A stretch of DNA of 64,000 nt from Vreelandella piezotolerans (GCF_012427705.1 NZ_CP048602.1:1116001-1180000), one strand, 5' to 3'; shown: positions 37,673 to 48,456, numbered from the stretch's first letter. Program-made: numbers and translations. The notes: generated from the sequence alone by a model not told the origin.

Positions 37673-37834
37673 TTTTGCCCAGTGTGATAATTTCGAGTTT
37701 TTCGTGAACCCTTGTTGATGGCGTGCGTCTTATACAGCAGATTATAGTGTGTACAACCGAGGCTGCTCTCAGCATCCTCCCTAGAACTGCTTGTCAGACA
37801 CCGTCCGTCAGCCTAGAGATGATCCTTGCAGCTT

Positions 37835-38206
37835 ATGCGTATTACAGAAAGCCCAATCGTGGTAGCGACGCTACAGGCAGGCATGACGCGTCCAGGCATG
37901 CCCGAGCACGATGATGACTTAGCGGTGCAGTCGGCCGAGCCCGCGCTGGCACAGCCGCCTTTATATAAAGTGGTGTTGCACAACGACGACTATACCCCCA
38001 TGGAGTTTGTCGTCGAAGTGCTGCAGGGTTTTTTCAATATGGATAGCGAAAAAGCCGTACAGGTCATGCTGGCCGTACACACTCAGGGAAAAGCCACGTG
38101 CGGCATTTTTACCCGGGATATTGCTGAAACAAAGAGCTATCAAGTGAATGAGTACGCCCGTGAGTGCGAGCACCCATTAATGAGCGATATCGAAGCGGCC
38201 GATTGA
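37835..38206 (+). CDS. clpS: ClpA adaptor protein ClpS
   Basis: A 123-residue adaptor that recognises proteins with destabilising N-terminal residues (Leu, Phe, Trp, Tyr) and hands them to ClpAP. The substrate pocket residues N50, D51 and H82 occur in [14 protein letters not shown] and [10 protein letters not shown], with the same 32-residue spacing as E. coli N34 and H66. The N-terminal arm of about 42 residues is longer than in E. coli and similar in length to Pseudomonas ClpS. The ATG at 37835 is preferred to a TTG three codons earlier; the ribosome site is weak. clpA follows after 153 nt. Confidence 0.93.
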   Translation: MRITESPIVVATLQAGMTRPGMPEHDDDLAVQSAEPALAQPPLYKVVLHNDDYTPMEFVVEVLQGFFNMDSEKAVQVMLAVHTQGKATCGIFTRDIAETKSYQVNEYARECEHPLMSDIEAAD

Positions 38207-38312
38207 CCCCGTTGACGTAACCTGCGTTGAAAAAAAGTAGCGCAGGGGCTTGCAACCATGCCATTTGTACCCGATGTTGAAAGTGCCGGTCGATTAAACT
38301 GATCCGACGCAA

Positions 38313-38338
38313 GCCCTAGGTGGCGATATGCCCTAGGT
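38313..38338. repeat. GCCCTAGGT direct repeat before clpA
   Basis: Two identical 9-mers GCCCTAGGT (38313-38321 and 38330-38338), each containing the palindrome CCTAGG, lie 17 nt apart and end 21 nt before the clpA start, in the clpS-clpA gap. They may be paired protein-binding sites or a chance repeat. Confidence 0.4.
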
Positions 38339-38359
38339 AGTAGCGAAAAGGGGACTGCC

Positions 38360-40636
38360 ATGCTGAGCAAAGAACTTGAACTGACCCTGAACACGGCCTT
38401 CACCGTGGCTCGCTCGAAGCGCCACGAGTTTATGACCGTCGAGCATCTGCTTCTGGCGCTGCTAGACAATGCTTCTGCGGTGGATGTGCTGAAGGCGTGC
38501 GGGGCAAACCTCGACAAGCTGCGGTCCGATCTGCAGGATTTCATCAATTCGACCACACCGCTGATCCCCGAGGGGCAGGGTGACCGTGAAACACAGCCAA
38601 CGCTGGGCTTCCAACGCGTGCTTCAGCGTGCGGTATTCCATGTTCAATCGTCTGGCAAGAGTGAAGTAACAGGCGCTAACGTGCTAGTAGCGATCTTCTC
38701 TGAGCAAGAGAGTCAGGCAGTCTATTTCTTGAAGCAACAGAGCGTGGCACGGGTCGATGCAGTAAATTACATTGCTCACGGCATCTCGAAAGTGTCTGGT
38801 CATGGCCCTTCACCCTCTCCCTCTTCTCAAGAGAACGACGATGCAGAAGAGGGCAGTGCCGAAGGTGCCGCTCACCCGCTGACGGGCTATGCCACCAACC
38901 TGAACGAGCAGGCGCGCCAGGGTAAAATCGACCCGCTAATTGGTCGTGATCACGAGCTCGAGCGTGTCGTGCAAATCCTGGCCCGTCGTCGTAAGAACAA
39001 CCCCCTGCTGGTGGGTGAGGCGGGCGTGGGCAAAACCGCCATTGCTGAAGGCCTGGCCAAACGCATCGTCGAAGAAGACGTGCCCGAAGTGATCGCCGAT
39101 GCGGTGGTCTACTCATTGGACATGGGCGCACTATTGGCAGGCACCAAATACCGTGGCGATTTCGAAAAGCGCCTCAAGAGCTTGCTGAGCGAGCTGCGCA
39201 AACAGCCCAATGCCATCTTGTTCATCGATGAGATTCACACGGTCATTGGCGCGGGCGCTGCCTCGGGCGGCGTAATGGACGCCTCCAATCTGTTGAAACC
39301 GCTGCTCTCTTCAGGTGAGCTGCGCTGCATTGGTTCGACCACGTTCCAGGAGTTCCGCGGAATTTTCGAGAAAGACCGCGCCTTGGCACGCCGCTTCCAA
39401 AAGGTCGACGTGCTGGCACCGTCCGTTGAGGACACCATCAAGATTCTCAAAGGGCTGCGTTCGCGCTTCGAAGAGCACCACGAACTGAAATACACCGACG
39501 GTGCGTTGGAAAGTGCGGCCCGATTGGCGGATCGCTACATCAACGATCGATTCCTGCCCGATAAAGCGATCGACGTGATCGACGAAGCGGGTGCGCATCA
39601 GCGGATGCTACCCCCTGAGGTACGCGCTACGACGATCGACGTGGAGCAGGTGGAAGCCGTGGTGGCCTCCATTGCGCGCATTCCGCCGAAGAGCGTCTCG
39701 AGTTCGGATCGTAAACAGCTCGAGAAGTTGGACCGCGACCTGAAAATGTTGGTGTTTGGTCAAGACGAAGCGATCGATTCACTGTCGGCGGCCATCAAGC
39801 TCTCCCGTGCGGGCCTGAAATCTCCCGATAAGCCCGTGGGCAGTTTCCTGTTCGCAGGCCCGACTGGGGTCGGTAAAACGGAAGTAGCCAAGCAACTGGC
39901 GCATATCATGGGCATCGAGCTGGTGCGTTTCGATATGTCGGAGTACATGGAGCGTCACACCGTGTCGCGTTTGATCGGTGCGCCTCCAGGCTATGTGGGG
40001 TATGACCAGGGTGGGCTACTGACCGAGGCCGTCACCAAACAGCCGCACTGCGTGCTGCTTCTCGACGAAATCGAAAAAGCGCATCCAGAAGTCTTCAATC
40101 TGCTATTGCAGGTCATGGATCACGGTCGTTTGACGGACAACAACGGCCGCGAGGCAGACTTCCGCCATGTGATTTTGATCATGACCTCGAACGCTGGGGC
40201 GGAGCAGGCGTCGCGTCGCTCTATCGGTTTCCAGAGCCAGGATCACTCGACGGATGCGATGGAAGTGATTCGTCGGACCTTCTCGCCGGAATTCCGTAAC
40301 CGCCTGGACGGCATCATTCAATTCCATGCGCTGCCCACGACGGTAGTGCGCAACGTGGTCGACAAGTTCCTGATCGAGCTTCAAGCGCAACTAGACGAGA
40401 AGCGCGTGCAGCTGGATGTAGACGACGTCGCCCGAGATTGGCTAGCAGAGAAAGGCTACGACCCGGATATGGGGGCAAGGCCGATGGCTCGCTTGATCCA
40501 AGAGAAGCTCAAGAAGCCACTCGCAGAGATGATTCTGTTTGGAGAGCTGGCCGAGCACGGTGGTATCGTACATGTTAGCCTGGAGGAGGGAGAGCTTCAT
40601 CTTTCGACAGAGTCGGAAATGGCAGATGCGCCCTGA
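38360..40636 (+). CDS. clpA: ATP-dependent Clp protease unfoldase ClpA
   Basis: A 758-residue AAA+ unfoldase, the same size as E. coli ClpA, which threads substrates into ClpP. The N-domain (about 1-145) binds ClpS. The first AAA+ module has Walker A GEAGVGKT near 217, and the second has GPTGVGKT near 500, with Walker [12 protein letters not shown]. An IGF-type ClpP-docking loop lies at SIGFQ (about 620). An acidic Ser-rich linker (about 150-170) joins the N-domain to module one. AAGGGGA is the ribosome site. clpP is not in the window. Confidence 0.97.
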   Translation: MLSKELELTLNTAFTVARSKRHEFMTVEHLLLALLDNASAVDVLKACGANLDKLRSDLQDFINSTTPLIPEGQGDRETQPTLGFQRVLQRAVFHVQSSGKSEVTGANVLVAIFSEQESQAVYFLKQQSVARVDAVNYIAHGISKVSGHGPSPSPSSQENDDAEEGSAEGAAHPLTGYATNLNEQARQGKIDPLIGRDHELERVVQILARRRKNNPLLVGEAGVGKTAIAEGLAKRIVEEDVPEVIADAVVYSLDMGALLAGTKYRGDFEKRLKSLLSELRKQPNAILFIDEIHTVIGAGAASGGVMDASNLLKPLLSSGELRCIGSTTFQEFRGIFEKDRALARRFQKVDVLAPSVEDTIKILKGLRSRFEEHHELKYTDGALESAARLADRYINDRFLPDKAIDVIDEAGAHQRMLPPEVRATTIDVEQVEAVVASIARIPPKSVSSSDRKQLEKLDRDLKMLVFGQDEAIDSLSAAIKLSRAGLKSPDKPVGSFLFAGPTGVGKTEVAKQLAHIMGIELVRFDMSEYMERHTVSRLIGAPPGYVGYDQGGLLTEAVTKQPHCVLLLDEIEKAHPEVFNLLLQVMDHGRLTDNNGREADFRHVILIMTSNAGAEQASRRSIGFQSQDHSTDAMEVIRRTFSPEFRNRLDGIIQFHALPTTVVRNVVDKFLIELQAQLDEKRVQLDVDDVARDWLAEKGYDPDMGARPMARLIQEKLKKPLAEMILFGELAEHGGIVHVSLEEGELHLSTESEMADAP

Positions 40637-40690
40637 AAAGGGCGCTAAGATGACCGACAAGCAGTAATGCATATTCGCTAGCACGCACAG

Positions 40691-40711
40691 CGCCCTGTCT
40701 TCGACGGGGCG
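40691..40711 (+). terminator. Probable terminator of clpA
   Basis: CGCCCTGTC and GACGGGGCG form a 9-bp stem (one G-U pair) with loop TTC. The following TTGTCGTTTCC is only moderately T-rich, so termination may be incomplete. Confidence 0.5.
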
Positions 40712-40809
40712 TTGTCGTTTCCAGGGAGCGGCGCCGTCGTTACGCGGTGCTACTAATAGCCGTGGGACGCGATCTGTGAGCAGACGTTGCTTGAGGGCAC
40801 ACTCAAGGC

Positions 40810-41028
40810 TTAGCGCGAGCGATAAACGATACGGCCTTTGGACAAGTCGTAGGGCGTTAGTTCTACCTTGACCTTGTCGCCAGTCAGAATGCGGATGTAG
40901 TTTTTACGCATTTTGCCAGAGATGTGAGCGGTCACGACATGGCCGTTTTCAAGCTCAACCCGGAACATGGTATTGGGAAGGGTGTCAACGATCACGCCTT
41001 CCATTTCAATATGATCTTCGCGTGCCAT
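40810..41028 (-). CDS. infA: Translation initiation factor IF-1
   Basis: A 72-residue S1/OB-fold protein, the exact usual length, that binds the ribosomal A site during initiation. The sequence [20 protein letters not shown] and the ending [11 protein letters not shown] are nearly identical to other gammaproteobacterial IF-1 proteins. It is convergent with clpA. Its place between clpA and the Bpt/Aat transferase genes is a long-conserved arrangement. Confidence 0.97.
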   Translation of the reverse strand: MAREDHIEMEGVIVDTLPNTMFRVELENGHVVTAHISGKMRKNYIRILTGDKVKVELTPYDLSKGRIVYRSR

Positions 41029-41165
41029 ATAGGCAGATCCTCACTTTTAGATATCGTGGATAGTCGAATGAGTGTTTCCGACGGCGTTGGCACAGACCTG
41101 CACGCCTAAGAAACAGCGCTATATTGTGCCGTAAGCCTGCCGTCAAGGCAAAAAAGCTGCTCAGA

Positions 41166-41900
41166 TTAGCGAATTAAGGGGCGCCAGTGGCGACCATCGA
41201 GCAGCTCGATAGGCGAAAACGCCTGCTTGTATCGCATTTTTCGGCACTCCTCGATCCAGTAGCCAAGGTAAAGGTGGGGAAGCCGTTTCTCTTGGCAAAG
41301 CTCGATTAGCTTTAAAATGGCAAACGTGCCCAAGGATCGTTTCTCTAACGCATCATCCACTTTGAAAAACGTATAGATGGCCGATAGTCCATGTTCGAGC
41401 TGGTCGAACGCTGCCACGGCCACCAGTTCGTCGTCGAGATACATTTCCAGCAAATGGGCGTAAGGTTCTTCCAGCGTCAAAAAGGTGCGATATTGGTCGC
41501 GGCTGGGTGGGAACATATCGCCGTCAGCGTGTCGCTGTCGAATGTAGTCAGCGTAGAGCGCGTAGTGCGAAGCATCGAAGCGCGCTGGGATGACACGCGT
41601 TTCGATATCGGCATTGCGCCGCCAGACTTTTCGCTGGGTGCGGTTGGCGCTAAAGTGATCCACCGGAATCCGCACCGATCGACAAGCGTTGCATCCCTCG
41701 CAGTGGGGGCGGTATAAGTGGCGCCCGCTGCGTCGGAAACCCAGCAGCGACAGTGAGTCGTACACCCCTGGCACGGGTGACTCCTGGGGGTCAAGAAACA
41801 GCGTAGTAGCCTCTTTGCCTGGCAAGTAGCTGCAGGCATGAGGAACGGTTAGGAAGAAGCGCAAATCCCGCACGGGTCGGCGAGGAGCGTTACTACTCAC
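41166..41900 (-). CDS. bpt: Aspartate/glutamate leucyltransferase
   Basis: A 244-residue enzyme of the Bpt (bacterial ATE-like) group that adds Leu from leucyl-tRNA to proteins beginning with Asp or Glu, creating a ClpS-recognised N-degron. Conserved features are HACSYLPG near 20 (family Cys), LGFRRSGRHLYRPHCEGCNAC (written here only as LGFRRSG and CEGCNAC) and the C-terminal YLGYWIEECRKMRYK. It begins with GTG at 41900 after an AAGGAGG site. It lies 28 nt after aat, so the two transferases are one operon. Confidence 0.93.
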   Translation of the reverse strand: MSSNAPRRPVRDLRFFLTVPHACSYLPGKEATTLFLDPQESPVPGVYDSLSLLGFRRSGRHLYRPHCEGCNACRSVRIPVDHFSANRTQRKVWRRNADIETRVIPARFDASHYALYADYIRQRHADGDMFPPSRDQYRTFLTLEEPYAHLLEMYLDDELVAVAAFDQLEHGLSAIYTFFKVDDALEKRSLGTFAILKLIELCQEKRLPHLYLGYWIEECRKMRYKQAFSPIELLDGRHWRPLIR

Positions 41901-41928
41901 GGCTTGCCTCCTTGATCATGAACGGCGG

Positions 41929-42678
41929 TCACTGTGCTGTTGCGTTTGAAGCAATGGCTGCAAGCCACGGAGATTCTGGCACCTGGGGCGCTTGAGTCTC
42001 AGTGCTGGATAAGCAAAACGCCTTTTCTGGCAGCCACTTCTCAAGATAGTTGATGAACGTTCGCCGGGCGACCGTTGTTGCGCCGAGGCTGGCCAGATGC
42101 GGTGTATGCACCTGGCAGTCGATGAGCTTGCCGCCGTAAGTGTGCATGGCGCTTGCCAAGTGGGCGAGGGCAATTTTAGAGGCGTCTGGCTGGCGTGAAA
42201 ACATCGACTCGCCGAAAAATACCGGCCCCATCGCCAAGCCATAGAGTCCGCCTACCAGCTGGCCCCCATGGTGGACCTCGACACTGTGGGCAATGCCCAA
42301 TGCATGCAGCCTCTGGTAAGCGTCGCGCATGGAAGGATTGATCCAGGTGCCCAGCTCGTCTTTACGTGGCGCAGCGCACGCTTCGATTACCTGGGCAAAG
42401 TGTTGATTCAGCGTCACGCTAAAGCCACCATGTCGCAGCCGTTTAGCAAGGCTGCGGCGTCGTTTAAACTGTTCAGGCAGCAGTATCATGCGTGGATCTG
42501 GGCTCCACCATAAAATGGGGTCATCGTCGCTATACCAAGGAAATATCCCTTTTCGGTAAGCGTCTACCAGCCAGGCTGGTGTAAGCTCTCCACCGGCAGC
42601 CAACAGGCCGTTAGGGTTCTCCAACGCCTGTTCGGTAGAAGGAAAAGTGGGGTGTGGCGATGAGAGCCAAGGTAGCAT
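41929..42678 (-). CDS. aat: Leucyl/phenylalanyl-tRNA-protein transferase
   Basis: A 249-residue enzyme adding Leu or Phe to proteins that start with Lys or Arg, marking them for ClpS-ClpAP. The family motifs are GLLAAGGELTP near 24, YRKGIFPWY and WWSPDPRMIL near 43-65, then VEVHHGGQLVGGLYGLA and GESMFSRQPDASKIAL. A CAGGAG site precedes the ATG. It is divergent from ftsK across 117 bp and upstream of bpt. Confidence 0.96.
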   Translation of the reverse strand: MLPWLSSPHPTFPSTEQALENPNGLLAAGGELTPAWLVDAYRKGIFPWYSDDDPILWWSPDPRMILLPEQFKRRRSLAKRLRHGGFSVTLNQHFAQVIEACAAPRKDELGTWINPSMRDAYQRLHALGIAHSVEVHHGGQLVGGLYGLAMGPVFFGESMFSRQPDASKIALAHLASAMHTYGGKLIDCQVHTPHLASLGATTVARRTFINYLEKWLPEKAFCLSSTETQAPQVPESPWLAAIASNATAQ

Positions 42679-42795
42679 CGCTTGCTCCTGTTGCTAGTGG
42701 CGTCCGTCGAAGCGCTGTGACGGCGGAAGGATGCTCGGTATGATGCAAACTCGCAAGTGGATTAAAGACACCGTGTGGTGTAAAGGGAGAATCGC

Positions 42796-45700
42796 TTGAA
42801 AGTAAATAAGGCGGTAGACAAGCGAACGCAGCGGCAGTCGCGTCAGTCACCATCGAGTTCTCAATCATCGGCGCGGGTCAATGCCGCGAAGGATAAGGCG
42901 CGCCGCGTTGGTCTGCGCTTGCAAGGCTCTGCCCGTGAAGGGGTGGTGGTCGTCATGCTGGCGCTCTGCGTCTTCTTGCTGTTGGCCCTGTTTAGTTACC
43001 ATCCTGCCGACCCAGGCTGGTCGTACCAAGGCCCCGAAACCGAGGTTCGCAACTGGATGGGGCCCGTGGGTGCTTGGCTGGCCGATGTGCTCTATTCACT
43101 GCTGGGTGCAAGTGCCCTATGGTGGCCGGGTATGTTTGGTTACGCCGCCTGGTGGCTGATGCGCTCTCGCCAGGTACGCTTCGAGCTAGACCCAGTGGCC
43201 ATCGCCGTACGTGCGGGCGGGCTAGTGCTGCTGATGTTCGGCACGACCATGTTGGGGGCACTGCACTTTTACCATCCCGATAGCATTTTGCCCTATGCCT
43301 CTGGCGGTATATTGGGAGAGGGGCTGGTGGGCACCTTAAAACCGCTCGTCAGTAGTGGCGGAGTAGGGTTGATCGCTGCAGCGCTCATTCTCATTGGTTT
43401 CCCGCTGTTTAGCGGTATGTCTTGGCTGCAAGTGGCCGATGAAGTCGGTCGTAAACTTTGTCGTATCGGCGGTTGGTTTGGCGAGCGCCGTGCCAAGCGG
43501 CGTGAAAAGCGTGCCGAACGGGCCGCGGTGCGCGCAGCGGCCAAGGCAGCGTCCAAGAAAGTGAAGCAGCGCTCCTGGGCTGAGCCGAGTGACACGAGTA
43601 CCGATCCCGTCGATGACGAAGTGGCGACGACTACGCCTCGGGCCAGTGAAGCAATTGAGCCTCCCGTGCGTCCTACCGTCAGTGAGCGCTCACCTGTCGG
43701 TCGTCGCGAGCGCCGTGAGCCGAGCTTCTCGGCACCCGCAGAGGATGAGGCGTCGTCGGTCACCGATACGTCGATTCCCTGGGAAGCGGCCGCTGTGCTG
43801 AGCGAGCGTCATGCACCGGCCCCTCCCGCGGCTGCCGCATCTCAAGACCCCGAGTTGGAGACATCGCCTTCTCCGAAGATGACGCCAGAGAAAGACGCGC
43901 CTGAAGAGCCGATCATGCCGCTCTCCGCGCACGCTCCGGAGGACGTCCAAGAGCCTGCTCCGGAGCCAGAACCTGAGCCGACACCCTCTATTACCGATAC
44001 AGAGGTACCGCTCGAAGCGCTTGAGACATCCTCGCCAAACGCGCATGCGTTTGCGACCAAGCCCGTGGATGAGCCAGAGCCTGCCGTGCGTCAGGAAGAT
44101 AGTGAGTACTCACCTTTGAGCGCTGGCGAAGAGCAAACGAGCGAGGACGTTGCCCCGACCGTGCCGCTACGCGCGTTACGCAATGAGCCAGAAGAGACCT
44201 CGGAATCCATTGCGCCCGTTGAGCTGGCTCGCCGTTCAGAGCCAGCACCAGAACCAGAGGCAGCACCCGCCCCCGCTCCTACGACGCTGCGCAGTGACGA
44301 AAGCGATCCCGCTTATCGGCCTACGCCCATGTCTGCGGAGTCGCGCCGTGAGCGCGTACCCGAGGTGGTGCCCGAGCCGGTGTGGGGTGACGATGATGAT
44401 GAGCAACCGATCAAGCCCGCCATCCAGGCGCCAGCCAGTGCGCGCCATGAACCTACGTTCTCGACCGAGTCGGTCGAAGAAGAGTCAGACAATGGGCCAA
44501 CGCTCTGGACCGTCGAGCATCTTCAGAGCCAGCGTCCGACGTTTGAAACGCTTCCAGAGCCCGAGGGCGAGGTGCCCAGCCTGCAGCTGCTAACACCGCC
44601 GGAGCCGCATCAGCCGAACTACACGGATGAGCAGCTGGCCGATATGGCGGAACTCCTGGAAGTCAGGTTACGTGAATACGGTGTAAAAGCTGAAGTGGTC
44701 GATACGTGGCCGGGGCCGGTCATTACACGTTTCGAGATCAAGCCTGCTGCCGGGGTGAAGGTTTCCAAAATCAGCAACCTGGCCAAAGACCTTGCTCGTT
44801 CGCTGATGGTCAAGAGCGTGCGTGTGGTCGAGGTCATCCCTGGTCGGCCCACGGTGGGTATCGAAATTCCCAACCCGCATCGCGCAATGATTCGTTTGCG
44901 TGAAGTGATCGATTCGGACCGCTACCAGCAGGAGAATTCACCGCTGACGATGGCGCTTGGCCAAGATATTGGCGGTGGTCCGGTAGTGGCGAATTTGGGC
45001 AAAATGCCCCACCTGTTGGTGGCCGGTACGACCGGTTCGGGTAAGTCGGTGGGGGTCAACGCCATGCTGATCTCCATGCTGCTCAAGGCTACACCCGATG
45101 AACTCAAGCTGATCATGGTCGATCCCAAGATGCTGGAACTGTCGGTGTATGACGGCATACCGCATTTGCTGGCGCCTGTCGTCACCGATATGAAGGAAGC
45201 GGCCAATAGCTTGCGTTGGTGTGTGGCTGAAATGGAGCGCCGTTACAAGCTGATGGCCGCCATGGGCGTGCGTAACATCGCCGGGTTTAACGCGCGCCTC
45301 GATGAAGCCGAACGTGCCGGTGCCCAGGTGGCCGACCCGCTATGGGAGCCCCAGCCCTGGGAAATGCATCAAACGCCTCCAGTGCTGGAAAAGCTGCCCT
45401 ATATCGTAGTGGTCATCGATGAGTTTGCCGATATGTTCATGATCGTCGGCAAAAAGGTCGAAGAGCTGATCGCGCGGCTGGCGCAGAAAGCGCGGGCTGC
45501 CGGTATCCATCTGATTCTGGCTACTCAGCGCCCGTCGGTGGATGTGGTGACCGGCCTGATCAAGGCGAACATTCCGTCACGGATGGCGTTCCAGGTCTCC
45601 TCGCGGATCGATTCGCGCACCATTCTCGACCAGGGCGGTGCCGAAAGCCTGTTGGGTCATGGCGATATGCTCTACTTGCCCGCGGGCTCCGGTCCACCGA

Positions 45701-46068
45701 ATCGTGTCCATGGTGCCTTCGTGGACGACGATGAAGTCCACCGGGTGGTCGATGACTGGAAGCGTCGAGGCGAGCCGGAGTACATCGAAGAGATTCTTTC
45801 CGGCGGCGTATCTGCCGATGCGCTAACCGGGCTAGAAGCGGAAGGCGTCGATGGCGATGATGCCGAACAGGACGCGCTCTATGACGAAGCGGTGCAGTTC
45901 GTTACTGAAACGCGAAAAGCGTCGATTTCTGCCGTACAGCGGCGCTTCAAGATCGGTTATAACCGGGCCGCACGTCTGGTCGAGGCCATGGAAGGGGCCG
46001 GGGTGGTCTCCTCCATGGGTACCAACGGTGCCCGCGAGGTGCTGGCGCCGCCGCCGGTGGGCCATTAA
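42796..46068 (+). CDS. ftsK: DNA translocase FtsK
   Basis: A 1090-residue division-septum protein that pumps chromosome ends and activates XerCD recombination. Four or so membrane helices lie at about 50-205. A Pro/Glu/Ser-rich linker (about 245-610) leads to the motor, with Walker A GTTGSGKS near 745, Walker [10 protein letters not shown] near 873, and the C-terminal winged-helix gamma domain (about 1020-1085), which reads KOPS sites. The start is a TTG with AAGGGAGA upstream. The linker is repetitive and acidic, less Gln-rich than in E. coli. lolA follows, as in other gammaproteobacteria. Confidence 0.95.
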   Translation: MKVNKAVDKRTQRQSRQSPSSSQSSARVNAAKDKARRVGLRLQGSAREGVVVVMLALCVFLLLALFSYHPADPGWSYQGPETEVRNWMGPVGAWLADVLYSLLGASALWWPGMFGYAAWWLMRSRQVRFELDPVAIAVRAGGLVLLMFGTTMLGALHFYHPDSILPYASGGILGEGLVGTLKPLVSSGGVGLIAAALILIGFPLFSGMSWLQVADEVGRKLCRIGGWFGERRAKRREKRAERAAVRAAAKAASKKVKQRSWAEPSDTSTDPVDDEVATTTPRASEAIEPPVRPTVSERSPVGRRERREPSFSAPAEDEASSVTDTSIPWEAAAVLSERHAPAPPAAAASQDPELETSPSPKMTPEKDAPEEPIMPLSAHAPEDVQEPAPEPEPEPTPSITDTEVPLEALETSSPNAHAFATKPVDEPEPAVRQEDSEYSPLSAGEEQTSEDVAPTVPLRALRNEPEETSESIAPVELARRSEPAPEPEAAPAPAPTTLRSDESDPAYRPTPMSAESRRERVPEVVPEPVWGDDDDEQPIKPAIQAPASARHEPTFSTESVEEESDNGPTLWTVEHLQSQRPTFETLPEPEGEVPSLQLLTPPEPHQPNYTDEQLADMAELLEVRLREYGVKAEVVDTWPGPVITRFEIKPAAGVKVSKISNLAKDLARSLMVKSVRVVEVIPGRPTVGIEIPNPHRAMIRLREVIDSDRYQQENSPLTMALGQDIGGGPVVANLGKMPHLLVAGTTGSGKSVGVNAMLISMLLKATPDELKLIMVDPKMLELSVYDGIPHLLAPVVTDMKEAANSLRWCVAEMERRYKLMAAMGVRNIAGFNARLDEAERAGAQVADPLWEPQPWEMHQTPPVLEKLPYIVVVIDEFADMFMIVGKKVEELIARLAQKARAAGIHLILATQRPSVDVVTGLIKANIPSRMAFQVSSRIDSRTILDQGGAESLLGHGDMLYLPAGSGPPNRVHGAFVDDDEVHRVVDDWKRRGEPEYIEEILSGGVSADALTGLEAEGVDGDDAEQDALYDEAVQFVTETRKASISAVQRRFKIGYNRAARLVEAMEGAGVVSSMGTNGAREVLAPPPVGH

Positions 46069-46097
46069 CACGTCAACCATGCAATAAGCGTGAAAGT

Positions 46098-46128
46098 CGC
46101 GCCGCCGGTGAAACCCTGCGGCGCGTTT
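46098..46128 (+). terminator. Hairpin after ftsK
   Basis: CGCGCCGC and GCGGCGCG form an 8-bp stem with a 12-base loop followed by TTT, 29 nt after ftsK and 80 nt before lolA. The large loop and short T run make it at most a partial terminator, so some transcripts may read on into lolA. Confidence 0.45.
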
Positions 46129-46208
46129 CGCGTCTGAGGGGCATAGGGAGCTTTTTACGCTCTTTGCCTCGTCCGCTATTCGGCAATGAATGCCTAGGGA
46201 GAAAGAAC

Positions 46209-46865
46209 ATGCGCGAACCCTCTAACCGCCGTTCACCGGCATTGGCACTGGCCGCCAGTGCGCTGGGATTGACTTTTGCTGCCCCTATGACTGCCTGGGC
46301 CAATGAGGCGGCAGAGCGGCTCACCGAGCGCTTGGATCCGTTGGAAAACTACCACGCCACCTTCGAGCAGCAGATTCTCGATGGCAGCGGTGATCGTTTG
46401 CAGAGCGCACGTGGGGAAATGTGGCTGTCGCGGCCCGGCATGCTGCGCTGGGAAGTCGAGGCGCCTTATTCGCAAACCGTGGTCTCCGATGGTGAGGAGG
46501 TGTATCTCTACGACCCTGACCTGGAGCAGGTCACGGTACAGGCGATGGATGACCGTGTGACCCATACGCCCGCGCTGTTGTTATCAGGCAGCGCCGATGA
46601 ATTGACGGCAAGTTACGATGTGTTCTACGAGCAGCAGGATGGCGACGATGTCTTTACCTTGATGCCGACGCTGGCCGATACGCTGTTCGAGGAGCTCAGC
46701 ATGGTCTTCGACGGCGATACTCTCACCGAGCTCTGGATGATGGACAGTACCGGTCAGCGCACTGCCATCACCTTTAGCGGCATCACTCGCAATGGCACTA
46801 TCGACCGCGATCTGTTCGATTTCCAGATCCCCGAAGGTACGGACGTGATTCGCGAAGAGATGTAG
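46209..46865 (+). CDS. lolA: Outer-membrane lipoprotein carrier LolA
   Basis: A 218-residue periplasmic chaperone that takes lipoproteins from LolCDE to LolB. Residues 1-31 are a signal peptide cleaved after WA. The mature part has YHATFEQQ near 45 and GEMWLSRPGMLRWE near 65, the typical hydrophobic-cavity strand, and SFSGI-like C-terminal strands (ITFSGITRNG). The ATG at 46209 has a GGGAGAAAG site; the open frame to 46164 is not needed. It is downstream of ftsK. Confidence 0.94.
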   Translation: MREPSNRRSPALALAASALGLTFAAPMTAWANEAAERLTERLDPLENYHATFEQQILDGSGDRLQSARGEMWLSRPGMLRWEVEAPYSQTVVSDGEEVYLYDPDLEQVTVQAMDDRVTHTPALLLSGSADELTASYDVFYEQQDGDDVFTLMPTLADTLFEELSMVFDGDTLTELWMMDSTGQRTAITFSGITRNGTIDRDLFDFQIPEGTDVIREEM

Positions 46866-46896
46866 AGGGTGAATCAGTAGATTACGATCGGGCGCT

Positions 46897-48222
46897 CTAA
46901 GGCGCCCGATCTGCTTCTTGGTCGCGCTCTTCCCGCCACGCCATGATTTCCCCGAACCGTTTCTCCTGGCCAAACGGGCTCGGCTCATAGAAGCGTGTTT
47001 TGGGCACGTCTTCTGGCCAGCAGTCGTGGTCGCTGCCTGCTGGATATCCGTTTGGCTCGTTGTGAGCGTAGCGATAGCCTTCACCATGGCCGAGCTGCTC
47101 CATGAGCTTGGTTGGTGCGTTACGTAGGTAAGTGGGCACTTCCACCTGAGGCTGCTGCTGAACGAACTGCTGGGCGCTCTTCCAGGCGCGGTCTATACGG
47201 TTACTTTTTGGAGCGACAGCCAAATGGATCGCGGCATGAGCAATCGCGCGCTGGCCCTCGTAATCGCCCAATCGCAAATAGGCATCCCAGGCAGCAATCA
47301 CTAGCGGTAGCGCGCGAGGGTCGGCATTGCCGACGTCCTCCGAAGCGATGGCGGTCAAACGTCTTACTATATCCAGCGGGTCGCCGCCGCCTTGGATGAA
47401 GCGCGCCATGTAGAGGAGCGCGGCATCGGGACGAGAGGAGCGAATCGATTTGTGAATCGCCGAAAGCAGGTCGTAATACGCATCGCCCTGTTTATCGAAC
47501 GCGCTGGTGTGATGACCCACCACGTCCGCCAGTACTGCCTGACGTAACACCTCACGACCACTCTGTTGTTCTGTGAAATCGCAGGCGGTTTCCAGTAGCC
47601 CCAAGGCTCGCCGAGCATCGCCGGCACTGGCGTGAGCCAACGCGTCCAATACACCGGTCTCTACCTCGATGGCACGCTTGCCAAGTCCCCGCTCGGTATC
47701 GGCAAGCGCTTGCTCCATGACCTCGACCAGCTCTTGCTGGGTCAATGACTTCAGGACATACACGCGTGCTCGGGAGAGCAGGGCCGAGTTGACTTCGAAA
47801 GAGGGGTTTTCGGTGGTAGCGCCGATCAGCGTCAAAAGACCAGACTCCACGTGGGGCAGCAGCGCATCCTGCTGGCTCTTGTTCAGGCGGTGGATCTCAT
47901 CTAGAAAGAGAAGCGTTGGCGCGGTGCGCTGGCGAGCGCGCTCTACGACCGTTCGTATCTCTTTGACGCCAGCCATCACTGCACTCAGGTGCTCGAGCTG
48001 CGCGTTGGATGCACGTGCTAGGAGCTCAGCAAGCGTGGTCTTACCAACGCCGGGTGGTCCCCATAAAATCATCGAGCGCACCACGCCTGATTCGGCCATG
48101 CGACGTAGAGGTTTGTCAGGCCCGACGAGTGCTTGTTGACCGATATAGTCGTCCAGGGTCAACGGGCGCATACGATAGGCCAGCGGCGCGTCGTCACCCG
48201 GGGTTGCGTCAAAAAGATCCAT
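46897..48222 (-). CDS. rarA: Replication-associated recombination protein RarA
   Basis: A 441-residue AAA+ ATPase related to clamp loaders and to eukaryotic WRNIP1, acting at stalled replication forks. Walker A is GPPGVGKTT, Walker B LLFLDEIHR, sensor 1 IGATTENPSF. The C-terminal MgsA-type tetramerisation domain contains SEDVGNADPRAL and LGHGEGYRYAHN. The ATG at 48222 starts MDLFDATPG, after CGGAAG. It is convergent with lolA, with only 31 nt between stops, whereas from memory lolA and rarA are codirectional in Pseudomonas and E. coli. Confidence 0.95.
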   Translation of the reverse strand: MDLFDATPGDDAPLAYRMRPLTLDDYIGQQALVGPDKPLRRMAESGVVRSMILWGPPGVGKTTLAELLARASNAQLEHLSAVMAGVKEIRTVVERARQRTAPTLLFLDEIHRLNKSQQDALLPHVESGLLTLIGATTENPSFEVNSALLSRARVYVLKSLTQQELVEVMEQALADTERGLGKRAIEVETGVLDALAHASAGDARRALGLLETACDFTEQQSGREVLRQAVLADVVGHHTSAFDKQGDAYYDLLSAIHKSIRSSRPDAALLYMARFIQGGGDPLDIVRRLTAIASEDVGNADPRALPLVIAAWDAYLRLGDYEGQRAIAHAAIHLAVAPKSNRIDRAWKSAQQFVQQQPQVEVPTYLRNAPTKLMEQLGHGEGYRYAHNEPNGYPAGSDHDCWPEDVPKTRFYEPSPFGQEKRFGEIMAWREERDQEADRAP

Positions 48223-48456
48223 ATAAACTTCCGTTGTAAATCGAGACGTTGAACAACCAACGCTTAACAAGTGTCTGTGGTAAAAGAGGTTACGTCAGAC
48301 TACCTTTTGGCATGACCGTAAAGAAGCGCCCATGTTATTGAATATCGCGGAGGCGCAGGACAAGGATTAACGCTAGTGTAGTAGAACCCAGCTCATGATC
48401 GCGTGCTGACTGCAGTAGAAAGCAGCCAGCATGACACTCACTAAGGAGACGGCACG

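Noticed and set aside
37826..37834. TTG start three codons before clpS ATG
   Set aside because: No ribosome site fits it better than the ATG, and family N-termini do not require the extra residues.
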